Assembly: GCF_030012525.1 (NCBI RefSeq)
Contig: NZ_CP124855.1
Location: 496,001 to 560,000, forward strand
DNA: 64,000 nt
Direction of reading: 5' to 3'
From: Chryseobacterium gotjawalense
Lineage (GTDB): Bacteria > Bacteroidota > Bacteroidia > Flavobacteriales > Weeksellaceae
Below, piece by piece: positions 16,654 to 25,224 of this stretch. Both the position numbers and the translations under genes were made by a program. The notes beneath the pieces were generated by a model. That model made no database searches, was not told where the DNA came from, and saw only the letters and a list, made by a program, of their open reading frames with translations. Position 1 is the first letter of the stretch. Every line of letters starts with the position of its first letter.

Positions 16654-17676
16654 ATGCTTAAAAGTTGTATTAAAGGTGTGGGACATTATGTTCCGGAAAA
16701 TATAGTAACCAACGATGATTTATCAAAATTGATGACCACTACTGATGAATGGATTACAGAAAGAACCGGTATCAAAGAACGCCATCACCGTAAAAACAGA
16801 AATGACTCCGAAGAAACGACCGCTTATCTGGGATTCAAAGCCTCAGAAGCCGCATTAAAAATGGCTGGCATGACTGGGAAAGATATTGATTATATTGTTT
16901 TTGCAACCCTTTCGCCGGATTATTTTTTCCCGGGTTGCGGTGTGCTTTTGCAGGAAATGCTCGGCTGTGAAACCATTGGTGCTTTAGATGTCAGAAACCA
17001 ATGTTCGGGTTTTGTTTATGCGATGAGTGTTGCCAACGCTTTTATTAAATCAGGGCAGTATAAAAATATTTTAGTCGTGGGGGCCGAAATTCACTCTTTT
17101 GGTTTGGATTTTTCCGATGCCGGACGTGGAGTCTCAGTCATATTTGGAGATGGAGCCGGAGCGATCATTTTATCAGCTACAGAAGACGAAAATGCCGGTG
17201 ATATTTTGGCCACCAATATGCATTCCGAAGGAAAATATGCCGATGAATTATGCACCAAATTCCCCGGTTCTAAATTTGGCTGGAGCGATCGGATGCGTCT
17301 GGAACCCGAAAATGTGACCGATGCCGAAATCTATCCTGTCATGAATGGCAACTTCGTTTTCAAACATGCCGTTACCAGATTTCCCGAAACCATGATGGAA
17401 GCTTTAAATAAAGCCGGAAAAAAACCGGAAGACTTAGATATGTTCATTCCGCATCAGGCCAATTTGCGGATTGCTCAGTTTGTACAGCAACGTTTCGGAT
17501 TGCCCGATGAAAAAGTGTACAACAATATCCAGCGTTTTGGAAATACTACTGCCGCTTCGATTCCCTTAGCTTTAAGTGAAGCTATTGAAAAAGGAAAAAT
17601 TAAAAGAGGTGATCTGGTTCTGCTCTCCGCCTTCGGAAGTGGATTTACCTGGGGATCGGTTTTATTCAATTATTAA
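16654..17676 (+). CDS. fabH: 3-oxoacyl-ACP synthase III (KAS III)
   Basis: A 340-residue condensing enzyme that joins acetyl- or branched acyl-CoA with malonyl-ACP to start fatty-acid synthesis. The catalytic triad is complete: C117 in VRNQCSGFVYA, H267 in IPHQANLRI and N297 in RFGNTTAASIP. The N-terminus (LKSCIKGVGHYVPENIV) matches the family start. It is not next to plsX or the other fab genes, so it may be a second copy with another primer preference. It is monocistronic, with its own -7 box and terminator. Confidence 0.92.
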   Translation: MLKSCIKGVGHYVPENIVTNDDLSKLMTTTDEWITERTGIKERHHRKNRNDSEETTAYLGFKASEAALKMAGMTGKDIDYIVFATLSPDYFFPGCGVLLQEMLGCETIGALDVRNQCSGFVYAMSVANAFIKSGQYKNILVVGAEIHSFGLDFSDAGRGVSVIFGDGAGAIILSATEDENAGDILATNMHSEGKYADELCTKFPGSKFGWSDRMRLEPENVTDAEIYPVMNGNFVFKHAVTRFPETMMEALNKAGKKPEDLDMFIPHQANLRIAQFVQQRFGLPDEKVYNNIQRFGNTTAASIPLALSEAIEKGKIKRGDLVLLSAFGSGFTWGSVLFNY

Positions 17677-17682
17677 AATTTT

Positions 17683-17709
17683 AAATGCGTTAACCAACGC
17701 ATTTTTTTT
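17683..17709 (+). terminator. Terminator after fabH
   Basis: AATGCGTT and AACGCATT pair around AACC and lead into eight T's. Confidence 0.85.
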
Positions 17710-17909
17710 GCTCCAATAGGTGATGAATCAAAATCTGAATCTTGTCATTTTACTAAAATTTAGAGTTGTATTCCTACATATAATCAAATGATTATAAACC
17801 AATGCTGACCTAAATAAAATACGACCATTAAAGTTCGACTGAGACGTTATTGGTTAAATAAAACTACCTCGAATGGGTCTATATTCAATACAAAATCTAA
17901 TTAATTCCC

Positions 17910-18752
17910 CTAATCAAAAATTTCAAAACGCGCTCCATCAAAACTTGCAAAAACCATCGTCGGATAAGAATCCTGATGGGCGATATTTCCTTTTTTATCG
18001 ATGGCGATTGCTCCCGCAAAACCGTCAATTTCTTTCAGTTCGGCAAAGGTTTTTTCAACGGCATCTTTTAATGGAAAACCATCCGTCACTCTGGTTACAA
18101 TTTTCGCTGCCGTGGCATTGCTTACGATATCTTCACCAACTCCTGTGCAACTTACCGCGCAATATTCATTAGCAAAATTTCCTGCAACGGTTGCAGAATC
18201 AGAAATCCTTCCAACCAGTTCAAAACCTTTTCCGCCAGTGGAAGTTGCTGCTGCTAAGCTCCCTTCTTGATCTAAAGCGACACATCCTACGGTTCCTTTT
18301 CCACCGTTTTTTAATTTTTCTTCATATTCTTTTCTACGTTGCGGAATTTCGGTCGAAAAATCTTCGAAACCATTTTCTGCAGCATATTTTTTCGCGCCGT
18401 TTCCGCCGAGAACCCGATCGTCTTCTTTCATTAAAACCTGAGCGACTTCGATTGGATTTTTTATATTTTCAATATTGATGACGCCAGAAAACTTTTGCGT
18501 TTCTCCGTTCATCAGAGAAGCACTCATTCTGATTTTTCCGTCGCTTTGAATTTGTGAACCCATTCCGGCGTTATAGAGTAAATCATCCTCCAATAATTTT
18601 ACAGCATGTACCACTGTTTCTTCTGCGGAATGTGTTTTTAGGAATTCAAAAGAATCTTGGGCAATCTGTTTTAAAGAATTTTGCTTGGCAACTTTCACGT
18701 CATGACTTTGGTCGCTTTCAGAGAAAAATCCCCCGTGGATGATTATTTTCAT
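17910..18752 (-). CDS. Isoaspartyl peptidase / plant-type L-asparaginase
   Basis: A 280-residue N-terminal-nucleophile hydrolase. The precursor should cleave itself before T154 in KGTVGCVALD, freeing the threonine nucleophile; the substrate segments GRISDSATVAGNFA and CTGVGED follow. The N-terminus IIHGGFF replaces the usual HGGAG loop. The family cleaves beta-aspartyl dipeptides and L-asparagine. It lies 20 nt downstream of cyanophycinase in the same direction, so its likely substrate is beta-Asp-Arg released from cyanophycin, yielding free aspartate and arginine. Confidence 0.9.
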   Translation of the reverse strand: MKIIIHGGFFSESDQSHDVKVAKQNSLKQIAQDSFEFLKTHSAEETVVHAVKLLEDDLLYNAGMGSQIQSDGKIRMSASLMNGETQKFSGVINIENIKNPIEVAQVLMKEDDRVLGGNGAKKYAAENGFEDFSTEIPQRRKEYEEKLKNGGKGTVGCVALDQEGSLAAATSTGGKGFELVGRISDSATVAGNFANEYCAVSCTGVGEDIVSNATAAKIVTRVTDGFPLKDAVEKTFAELKEIDGFAGAIAIDKKGNIAHQDSYPTMVFASFDGARFEIFD

Positions 18753-18772
18753 TTTTAATGATAAAATTTATT

Positions 18773-19660
18773 TTATTGATCCTGCGGAATAGGCTTATAC
18801 TGAGAATTAACAATGGTAAGATCTTTTGATTTTAAATCGTAAAAATCATTTTGAGATAAAACATGAACGATGAGATTATCAATCGAAATAGGCTGACCAA
18901 GCTTTACATTGGTTAAGTTGGTGTCTTTAATAAAACGGCCGTCTACCAAGATAACAAGCCCGGATCCAATGGCTGTCATGGTATCGTTTTCAATATACAG
19001 TCCGGTATCTTCACCTAAACCTATTCCTAAAGTTCGGGGATTGTTGACCACTGCCTGAAATAATCTTCCGATTCTCCCGCGCTGCACAAAATGCGTATCT
19101 ACAATTACGTTATCGATGAATCCTAAACCCTGAGCGATTTTAATTTCCCCTTTAAGTAAAGCCTCGCTGCTGGATCCCTGATAAATCATATTTTCCGAAG
19201 CCGCCGCTGCTCCCGCTGAAGTTCCCGCATAAATGAAATTTTCTTCCTGATATTTTTGTAGAAGAACGTCATGAAATCTCGTTCCACCCAGAATTGAAGT
19301 CAACCGAAGTTGGTCACCACCTGTAAACATGACCACATCAGCGGCACTGGCACGGGCAGTAATTGCATCACTGTTGGCTTGTTCGCGGTTGGTGATATCC
19401 AGGATATTTACATTTTTTGCGCCTAGAAATTCAAATGCTTTTTTATATTCCGGACCTACAATCTGTGGGATTTGGGACGCAGTCGTTATAATTTCGATCA
19501 CCGAATTTTCTTTTAAGCGGGATTCATCGATAATTTTCCTTAAAATTCCACGCTCGAAAAAATTCAGGTTTTTTTCTACATTCTGATCATAATCGGTTTC
19601 GGAGAAACTGCCTTTGTTAACGGCGCCGCCAATAATCATTAATTTTCCAACTGCTTTCAT
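18773..19660 (-). CDS. cphB: Cyanophycinase
   Basis: A 295-residue serine exopeptidase of family S51 that releases beta-Asp-Arg dipeptides from cyanophycin. The nucleophile lies in the motif AGTSAGA (Ser 148 counting from this start). The segments FTGGDQLRL and VDTHFVQRGR, typical of the family, are present. A TTG at 19669 is an alternative start but falls within the -7 box of the promoter, so ATG 19660 (MKAVGKLMIIGGA) is preferred. It forms an operon with the isoaspartyl peptidase and is divergent from cphA. No secretion signal is seen, consistent with intracellular reserve use. Confidence 0.93.
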   Translation of the reverse strand: MKAVGKLMIIGGAVNKGSFSETDYDQNVEKNLNFFERGILRKIIDESRLKENSVIEIITTASQIPQIVGPEYKKAFEFLGAKNVNILDITNREQANSDAITARASAADVVMFTGGDQLRLTSILGGTRFHDVLLQKYQEENFIYAGTSAGAAAASENMIYQGSSSEALLKGEIKIAQGLGFIDNVIVDTHFVQRGRIGRLFQAVVNNPRTLGIGLGEDTGLYIENDTMTAIGSGLVILVDGRFIKDTNLTNVKLGQPISIDNLIVHVLSQNDFYDLKSKDLTIVNSQYKPIPQDQ

Positions 19661-19666
19661 AGATTG

Positions 19667-19698
19667 CAAATTTAAATAATTATTCTTTGCTACTTCAA
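19667..19698 (-). promoter_or_regulatory. Promoter of cphB
   Basis: On the minus strand, TTG (19698-19696) and TAAATTTG (19674-19667) are separated by 21 nt, an ideal arrangement. The box ends 6 nt before ATG 19660, so the mRNA is probably leaderless or nearly so. Confidence 0.7.
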
Positions 19699-19725
19699 TA
19701 ATACTTTATCATTTTAATTAAAGCC

Positions 19726-19738
19726 TATGAGCCTCATA
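19726..19738. promoter_or_regulatory. Inverted repeat between cphB and cphA (possible operator)
   Basis: TATGAG-C-CTCATA is a perfect inverted repeat centred between the two divergent promoters. It could bind a regulator common to synthesis and breakdown; no regulator gene is adjacent. Confidence 0.35.
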
Positions 19739-19803
19739 AAGGTATGCGTGAAAAAATGCTTCCAATTTTAATTATTTTTTTTAGAATTATTAAGGTTTTC
19801 GAT

Positions 19804-19811
19804 TATCTTTG
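19804..19811 (+). promoter_or_regulatory. -7 box of cphA
   Basis: TATCTTTG. It overlaps the earliest in-frame TTG codon at 19809, excluding that codon as the start. Confidence 0.55.
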
Positions 19812-19856
19812 AAATTCAAAGAAAAATTCAAAGAATATAAAAGAGACCAATCACCT

Positions 19857-22487
19857 ATGAAAATTGATAGAATACAAGTTTTACGCGGACCCAATATTTG
19901 GAGTATCAGAAGAAAGAAACTCATTCAGATGCGTTTGGATCTGGAAGAAATGGAGCATTTGCCCACCAATAAAATTGAAGGTTTCCGTGACAGATTACAG
20001 CTATTGATGCCCACACTTATTACCCACCGGTGTTCGGAAGGAGTGGAGGGCGGTTTTTTCTTACGGGTTGAGATGGGAACCTGGATGGGGCATGTTATCG
20101 AACATATTGCTCTGGAGATTCAGACTTTATCAGGGATGGATACCGGTTTCGGACGTACCAGAGAAACAAAAACTCCCGGCATTTATAATGTTGTATTCAG
20201 TTATCTGGAAGAAAATTCCGGTATTTATGCGGCTGAACAGTCGGTTGAAATTGCAAGATGTTTAATTGAAGCCCGCGATTATAATTTAGAAGAATGCATT
20301 AGAAATTTAAAAGAAATCCGCGAGCGCGAACGGTTAGGTCCGTCAACAGGAAGTATTGTAGAGGAAGCGGTTGCCAGAGATATTCCCTGGATAAGATTGG
20401 GCAGAAATTCTTTGGTTCAGTTGGGATATGGAGTTAATCAAACCAGATTTCAGGCGACCATTACAGGAAATACAAGTTCGATTGCGGTAGATATTGCCTG
20501 TAATAAAGAACTCACAAAAAAGATGCTCGATGAAGCGGCGATTCCGGTTCCGATTGGTGATTTGGTGTCCGATGAAGAAGGATTAGAGAAAACGATTCAG
20601 AAAATTGGGTATCCTCTTGTAATAAAACCGTTAGACGGCAATCATGGAAAAGGTTCTTCAATCAATATTAATGATTTTGAAACTGCAAAAGTCGGGTTGG
20701 CTCATGCACAGAATTATTCCAAAAAAGTGATTGTAGAAAGATACATTACCGGATATGATTTCCGCATTTTGGTTATAAATCATAAAATGATTGCAGCTGC
20801 CCGCCGGGTTCCCGCACATATTATCGGAGATGGTGCACTGAATATTCAGCAACTCATTAATAAAGAAAATTTAGATCCGAGAAGAGGCTACGGACATGAA
20901 AATGTTTTAACAGAAATTCTCGTCGATAAAGATACCAATGAACTTTTAGAAAAATTAAATTTCACGTTGGAAAGCATTCCGAAAAACGGCGAAATCGTTT
21001 ATCTGAAATCAACCGCAAATCTTTCTACTGGTGGCACTTCGATAGATGTCACAGATATGGTTCATCCCGAAAATATAGTCATGGCGGAAAGAGTTTCCAG
21101 AATTATCGGTCTGGATGTCGCCGGAATTGATATCATGGCAGAAAATCTCACCCAACCTTTAAGGGAAAGTGGAGGAGCAATTCTAGAAGTGAATGCGGCA
21201 CCGGGATTTAGAATGCACCTTGCCCCAAGCGAAGGATTGCCAAGAAACGTAGCCGCTCCGGTAGTCGATATGCTTTATCCTCACGGAAAACCGGCAAAAA
21301 TCCCGATTATTGCGGTAACCGGAACTAATGGTAAAACAACCACCACAAGACTGATTTCCCACATCGTAAAAAATAATGGCTATAGAGTAGGATTTACGAC
21401 TTCTGACGGAATTTATATTCAGAACACGATGCTCACCAAAGGAGATACTACGGGACCGATTTCTGCGGAGTTTATATTAAAGGATCCTACTGTGGAATTT
21501 GCCGTTTTAGAAACAGCAAGAGGCGGAATTCTTCGGTCCGGTTTAGGGTTCAGTTCATGTGATATCGGCGTTTTAACGAATATTAAAGAAGATCATCTGG
21601 GAATGAACGATATTCACAATTTGAAGGATCTGACAAAAGTGAAACGGGTTGTACTGGATTCTGTAAAAAAAGATGGCTGGTGTGTTTTAAATGCCGACGA
21701 CGAATATTCAATGAGATTACTTCCGGACTTAGATTCTAAAGTAGCCATTTTCAGTCTGGATGAAAATAATCCCCACATCCTGAAATTCGCCAAGGAAGGA
21801 AAAATAACCTGCGTGTATGAAGAAGGTTTTGTCACCATTAAAAAAGGAGATTGGAAAATCCGTATTGCGAAGGCCAACAGCATTCCGATTACCATGGAAG
21901 CCAAAGCCAGATTCATGATTGCCAATGTTTTGGCGGCCAGTTTGGCGACCTATCTTTATGGTTTCGAGATTGAAGACATTGCCAATTCACTGAGAACTTT
22001 CATTCCAAGTCCTGCACTGATGCCGGGAAGACTGAATGTTTTTAAGTTTAAAAAATTCAAAGTGCTGATTGATTTTGCCCATAATCCGGCAGGATACGAA
22101 GCCATTGAAGATTTCCTTAAAAATATTGATTCGCCAAAGAAAATCGGAATCATATCCGGAGTGGGAGACCGCCGAGACGAAGACATCAGAGAGTGCGGAA
22201 AGATTGCCGGCAGAATGTTCGACCATATCATCATCCGCAACGAAAAACACCTTCGGGGAAGAACCGAGGAAGAAATCAACGGACTGGTCATTTCCGGAAT
22301 TCAAAGTTCCGGCAGAGAACTGAGTTATGAGATCATCCCTAAAGAAATTGATGCCCTGAAACACGCAATGAGTCTGGCAGAAGAGAACACCTTTATCACC
22401 GCACTGAGCGATGTAATTTCCAATGCCATCGATCTGGTGCAGGATTACCAGCATAAAGAAATTCTCGATGACGGGAAAGCGCTTTAG
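19857..22487 (+). CDS. cphA: Cyanophycin synthetase
   Basis: An 876-residue ATP-dependent ligase that builds multi-L-arginyl-poly-L-aspartate. After an N-terminal domain (about 1-160) comes an ATP-grasp module with the glycine loop DGNHGKGSS at about 262 and the segment EVNAAPGFRMH, which adds aspartate. A Mur-ligase-like module with P-loop TGTNGKTTTT (K493) adds arginine, and the C-terminal lobe carries DFAHNPAGYEA and GVGDRRDEDI. All modules are present, so it is CphA1-like rather than the shorter dipeptide-using CphA2. ATG 19857 (MKIDRIQVLRGPNIW) is the conserved start. It is divergent from cphB. Confidence 0.95.
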   Translation: MKIDRIQVLRGPNIWSIRRKKLIQMRLDLEEMEHLPTNKIEGFRDRLQLLMPTLITHRCSEGVEGGFFLRVEMGTWMGHVIEHIALEIQTLSGMDTGFGRTRETKTPGIYNVVFSYLEENSGIYAAEQSVEIARCLIEARDYNLEECIRNLKEIRERERLGPSTGSIVEEAVARDIPWIRLGRNSLVQLGYGVNQTRFQATITGNTSSIAVDIACNKELTKKMLDEAAIPVPIGDLVSDEEGLEKTIQKIGYPLVIKPLDGNHGKGSSININDFETAKVGLAHAQNYSKKVIVERYITGYDFRILVINHKMIAAARRVPAHIIGDGALNIQQLINKENLDPRRGYGHENVLTEILVDKDTNELLEKLNFTLESIPKNGEIVYLKSTANLSTGGTSIDVTDMVHPENIVMAERVSRIIGLDVAGIDIMAENLTQPLRESGGAILEVNAAPGFRMHLAPSEGLPRNVAAPVVDMLYPHGKPAKIPIIAVTGTNGKTTTTRLISHIVKNNGYRVGFTTSDGIYIQNTMLTKGDTTGPISAEFILKDPTVEFAVLETARGGILRSGLGFSSCDIGVLTNIKEDHLGMNDIHNLKDLTKVKRVVLDSVKKDGWCVLNADDEYSMRLLPDLDSKVAIFSLDENNPHILKFAKEGKITCVYEEGFVTIKKGDWKIRIAKANSIPITMEAKARFMIANVLAASLATYLYGFEIEDIANSLRTFIPSPALMPGRLNVFKFKKFKVLIDFAHNPAGYEAIEDFLKNIDSPKKIGIISGVGDRRDEDIRECGKIAGRMFDHIIIRNEKHLRGRTEEEINGLVISGIQSSGRELSYEIIPKEIDALKHAMSLAEENTFITALSDVISNAIDLVQDYQHKEILDDGKAL

Positions 22488-22499
22488 TTTTCTTTTATT

Positions 22500-22543
22500 G
22501 AGCAAAAAACAATCCCTTCAAACGAAGGGATTGTTTTTTGCTC
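22500..22543. terminator. Strong terminator after cphA
   Basis: A perfect 20-bp inverted repeat (GAGCAAAAAACAATCCCTTC and its complement) around AAAC. T-runs are within the arm. Confidence 0.8.
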
Positions 22544-22579
22544 AAAGTAAGTAGATACCGTGGCTACGGAAAAGCAATG

Positions 22580-22616
22580 ACCTCTTTTAAATCGCTTTAA
22601 AAGAGGTTGTTTTTTA
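22580..22616. terminator. Second hairpin terminator
   Basis: ACCTCTTTTAAA and TTTAAAAGAGGT form a perfect 12-bp stem around TCGC, followed by TGTTTTTTA. It may also end the minus-strand gene at 22672. Confidence 0.65.
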
Positions 22617-22671
22617 CAGGGTTTTCAGGACTTTTACCGGTGAATTGGGGTTGTGCAGCGTTTACCACCGA

Positions 22672-23094
22672 TTATACGGCGTTTTTCTTTAATTCACTGT
22701 TTAAATTGTTGAAGAAATTTTCAAATTCAGGAAGTTGCTTTTTGTTAATCTGTGATTTAACAATTTTTAAAGATTTAATTGGTGTTTTAAAAGTGTAATC
22801 ATCTGCATAATATTTTACTTCTGTCACTTCATTTAGATTAATTTCTTTACTTGGAATTGATTTAATTTTAATTTTGTCTTTTGTTATTTCAAAATATTTT
22901 TGTTTGAATTCAAAGAGAAATAATGAAATATAAAGAATTCCAAGAACTGAGACGACATAAGGTTTATATCTCAATTTATCATCTTGCTCAAAAAAATAAC
23001 TAATTCCGATTCCCAACCACAAAATTCCTAAAACTAAATTCGTGAATAATCTCTTATTTGAGAAAGCAAATTCAAAAGTTCTATTTTTTTCCAT
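22672..23094 (-). CDS. Small membrane protein of unknown function
   Basis: A 140-residue protein starting at ATG 23094 (MEKNRTFEFAFSNKRLF). Two hydrophobic segments (LVLGILWLGIGISYFF and YVVSVLGILYISLFLF) form a helical hairpin. They precede a cytosolic beta-rich part (YFEITKDKIKIKSIPSKEI) resembling the PH-like domains of small bacterial membrane proteins. No family is named with confidence. It is AT-rich and has a dispersed repeat at its 5' side, so it looks like accessory DNA. Confidence 0.6.
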   Translation of the reverse strand: MEKNRTFEFAFSNKRLFTNLVLGILWLGIGISYFFEQDDKLRYKPYVVSVLGILYISLFLFEFKQKYFEITKDKIKIKSIPSKEINLNEVTEVKYYADDYTFKTPIKSLKIVKSQINKKQLPEFENFFNNLNSELKKNAV

Positions 23095-23134
23095 AACTTC
23101 TAAAGTAAAAGATTTGAAGGTTCCGTTCAACAAG

Positions 23135-23160
23135 CAAAACAGAAGTTTAGTTATTATTTG
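23135..23160 (+). repeat. Dispersed direct repeat, copy 1
   Basis: CAAAACAGAAGTTTAGTTAT followed by TATTTG; it matches 25183-25208 in the same orientation at 23 of 26 positions (counted by hand). It lies next to an accessory gene, as does the other copy. Confidence 0.6.
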
Positions 23161-23222
23161 TAGTGCTGGTTATTTTCCTGATAAAATTTGACGTTTCGAT
23201 TTTTTAAATAACCATAAATCAT

Positions 23223-24182
23223 TTAAGGGATCAATAAAACTTTACTGGAACTCTTACCGCTTTCTAAATAGTCGTGGGCTTTTTTTCCTTCAGACAATTT
23301 GAACTTGATGGGTTCCTGAATAATAATTTTGCCAGCAGTAATCCAGTCAAATAATTGTTTTGATCTTTTAATCCGTTCCTGATGTGAATTGATATAACTC
23401 CACAAATCTCCGCCGGTTAACGTTTTACTGGTGTCCATCAGCATTCTGGGGTTGATCAGTGCCGGATCGCCTCCGCTCATCCCATAAAAAACTACGGTAC
23501 CGCATTCTTTGGTGACCTCAAAACTCTGCATCAATGTGGAACCTACACTGTCAAAAACCACATCAACTCCTTTTCCATTGGTAATTTCCATCACATTTTG
23601 AGTCCAGTTTGAATGTAACTGTAAAGCAAAATCCGCTTTATTGTTTTTGATGATCTGCAGTTTGCTCTCATCTCTTGTCAGCCCTATTACTTCTGCTCCT
23701 TTCATTTTGCAGATCTGCGTCAGAATTTGACCTACACCTCCAGCAGCAGCGTGTATTAAAACCACATCGTTTTTTTTCACCTTAAAGCTGTCTTCCGATA
23801 AATATTGGGCCGTTAAACCTTGCAGCAAAACCGATGCAGCCAAATCAAAACTGATATTTTCATGAATCGGAATGATATGTTCTTCCGGGACACTTACAAA
23901 TTCGGCATTGGCAAAGGGGACATCAGCAAATGCAATACGGTCACCTGCTTTGGCCATTGTACTGTTGGATTCCACCACAATTCCTGCCCCTTCATACCCG
24001 GCAATAAAAGGCGGATTTCCTTTGAGGTGATAATTTCCTTTCCTTCTGTAAATATCAGCATAATTCAAACCGATCGCTTCCATTTTTACCAGAACTTCTT
24101 GAGCTGATATTTTGGGTTTCTCAATGTCAATATATTCTAAAACGTCTGAGGTCCCGAATTTCGAAAATGTTAATGCTTTCAT
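23223..24182 (-). CDS. Zinc-independent quinone oxidoreductase-like NADPH reductase
   Basis: A 319-residue medium-chain dehydrogenase/reductase of the quinone oxidoreductase branch. The N-terminus MKALTFSKFGTSDVLEYID is the family start. The loop GYEGAGIVVE lacks the zinc-ligand pattern of alcohol dehydrogenases. The dinucleotide-binding motif AAAGGVGQILTQ and the segment DVVFDSVGSTLM follow. It should reduce quinones or enones with NADPH. It stands alone, flanked by accessory DNA with direct repeats on its 5' side. Confidence 0.9.
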   Translation of the reverse strand: MKALTFSKFGTSDVLEYIDIEKPKISAQEVLVKMEAIGLNYADIYRRKGNYHLKGNPPFIAGYEGAGIVVESNSTMAKAGDRIAFADVPFANAEFVSVPEEHIIPIHENISFDLAASVLLQGLTAQYLSEDSFKVKKNDVVLIHAAAGGVGQILTQICKMKGAEVIGLTRDESKLQIIKNNKADFALQLHSNWTQNVMEITNGKGVDVVFDSVGSTLMQSFEVTKECGTVVFYGMSGGDPALINPRMLMDTSKTLTGGDLWSYINSHQERIKRSKQLFDWITAGKIIIQEPIKFKLSEGKKAHDYLESGKSSSKVLLIP

Positions 24183-24229
24183 TGCGGTAATAAAATTGAT
24201 GTTAAATTTAGCATTATTTGGCGATGCTT

Positions 24230-24254
24230 AACGGTTGGGTATTTCTGTTGGAAG
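24230..24254 (+). repeat. 25-nt direct repeat flanking mazEF, left copy
   Basis: AACGGTTGGGTATTTCTGTT followed by GGAAG; it matches 24952-24976 at 22 of 25 positions by hand count. The two copies enclose mazEF and its operator. Confidence 0.65.
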
Positions 24255-24312
24255 AAATAATTTCAACTTACTAAAAACCAGCCTTAAATACGCTGTCATA
24301 TACCGTTGCCGG

Positions 24313-24636
24313 TTAATCTACAAACGTTTCGCGCAAAACGTCTTTTACTTTTTTGAATTCTTTTTCAGACAAATTTCCTAAAACCTTGATTATTCTTTGT
24401 CTGTCAACTGTTCTGCTTTGATCCAAAACAATCCAGCCTTTTTTCTTATCATGACTAATTTCAACTCTTGTTGGATAATTCTTTGAACTGCTTGTCATCG
24501 GGGCGATAACAATCGTATTCAAATATTTATTCATCTCGTTTGGAGAAATGATGACGCACGGACGCGTTTTCTTTATTTCGCTTCCAATAGTTGGATCAAG
24601 ATTGACCAAAACGATTTGATATTGTTTTAAATCCAT
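24313..24636 (-). CDS. mazF: MazF/PemK-family mRNA endoribonuclease toxin
   Basis: A 107-residue toxin of the MazF/PemK fold. Hallmarks are the N-terminal VLVNLDPTIGSEIKKTRPCV, with the conserved Gly-Ser-Glu and Arg-Pro segments, IVIAPMTSS, and WIVLDQSRTVDRQRI. It should cut single-stranded mRNA at short motifs. Its start overlaps the antitoxin gene by 10 nt, so translation is coupled. Direct repeats on both sides suggest the pair moved as a unit. Confidence 0.93.
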   Translation of the reverse strand: MDLKQYQIVLVNLDPTIGSEIKKTRPCVIISPNEMNKYLNTIVIAPMTSSSKNYPTRVEISHDKKKGWIVLDQSRTVDRQRIIKVLGNLSEKEFKKVKDVLRETFVD

Positions 24637-24872
24637 TCTTCAAAGTTTTCATCTTCAAACGTATCGTTGATCAACAATTTGTCATCGCCGTTTTCATGCA
24701 TTTTTTTAAAAGCATTTTCCCAACCTGCTCTTGGTTCTGATTTTGGTTTTAAAATAATATAACCTTTCTCAAGAATGAGCTCAACTTTATCTGTAATATT
24801 ATATTTTTCTAATAAGGTTTTCGGTAAACGGATTCCTTTAGAATTTCCGATTGGAATGACTGAAACATCCAT
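24627..24872 (-). CDS. mazE: MazE-like AbrB-family antitoxin
   Basis: An 81-residue antitoxin. Residues 1-45 form an AbrB/SpoVT swapped-hairpin DNA-binding domain (VIPIGNSKGIRLPKTLLEKY) and the acidic tail (INDTFEDENFEEWI) should occupy the toxin groove. It precedes and overlaps mazF. A long palindrome abuts its start codon and covers the -7 box, consistent with autorepression by the complex. Confidence 0.92.
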   Translation of the reverse strand: MDVSVIPIGNSKGIRLPKTLLEKYNITDKVELILEKGYIILKPKSEPRAGWENAFKKMHENGDDKLLINDTFEDENFEEWI

Positions 24873-24908
24873 AGTAATAATTTTCTTTGTGACTACAAAG
24901 TTATTACT
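24873..24908 (-). promoter_or_regulatory. mazEF promoter with palindromic operator
   Basis: The nested arms AGTAATAA...TTATTACT and CTTTGT...ACAAAG make a palindrome ending directly at the mazE start codon; a 4-nt insertion makes the left arm asymmetric. The minus-strand -7 box TAACTTTG (24903-24896) lies inside it, so bound MazE would block the promoter. Confidence 0.65.
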
Positions 24909-25126
24909 TTATTTCGAAGTTCCAAATTTATTACGGTCTGCAATGGAATAAAACGGTCCGGTATTTCTGTTGGAGGGGCTTATGAAAACAGGTCTTGTAA
25001 ATATAACAAAAAGAACAATGAGCGAATTTTTATGATAACTTAAACTAACCTCCGATATCTTTTCCCACTCACCGTTTAAAATTGGAGAAAAGCTACTGGA
25101 TATGAAGTGTACCCTGAAGCTCTCAG
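24909..25126. other. Accessory spacer without a gene
   Basis: It holds the right-hand 25-nt direct repeat (24952-24976). No coding frame with a start and a recognisable family is seen. Confidence 0.4.
24952..24976 (+). repeat. 25-nt direct repeat flanking mazEF, right copy
   Basis: AACGGTCCGGTATTTCTGTT followed by GGAGG; the partner of 24230-24254. Confidence 0.65.
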
Positions 25127-25185
25127 AGGTTCAATGGGCTTTCATCTGCCTTCTGCGAACCTTCGGTTTCTTGTCTTTCAGACAA
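25127..25185. repeat. REP-like cluster of nested hairpins
   Basis: AGGTTC pairs with GAACCT (25127-25162); AACC-TTC-GGTT (25158-25168) and TTGTCT-TTC-AGACAA (25171-25185) follow as two tight hairpins. The combination looks like an interspersed structured repeat rather than a gene end, though it could terminate transcription. Confidence 0.45.
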
Positions 25186-25208
25186 AACGAAAGCTTAGTT
25201 ATTATTTG
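25183..25208 (+). repeat. Dispersed direct repeat, copy 2
   Basis: CAAAACGAAAGCTTAGTTAT followed by TATTTG; the partner of 23135-23160. It directly follows the hairpin cluster and ends 17 nt before the nuclease gene stop. Confidence 0.6.
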
Positions 25209-25224
25209 CTGACTTTTTTGAATT

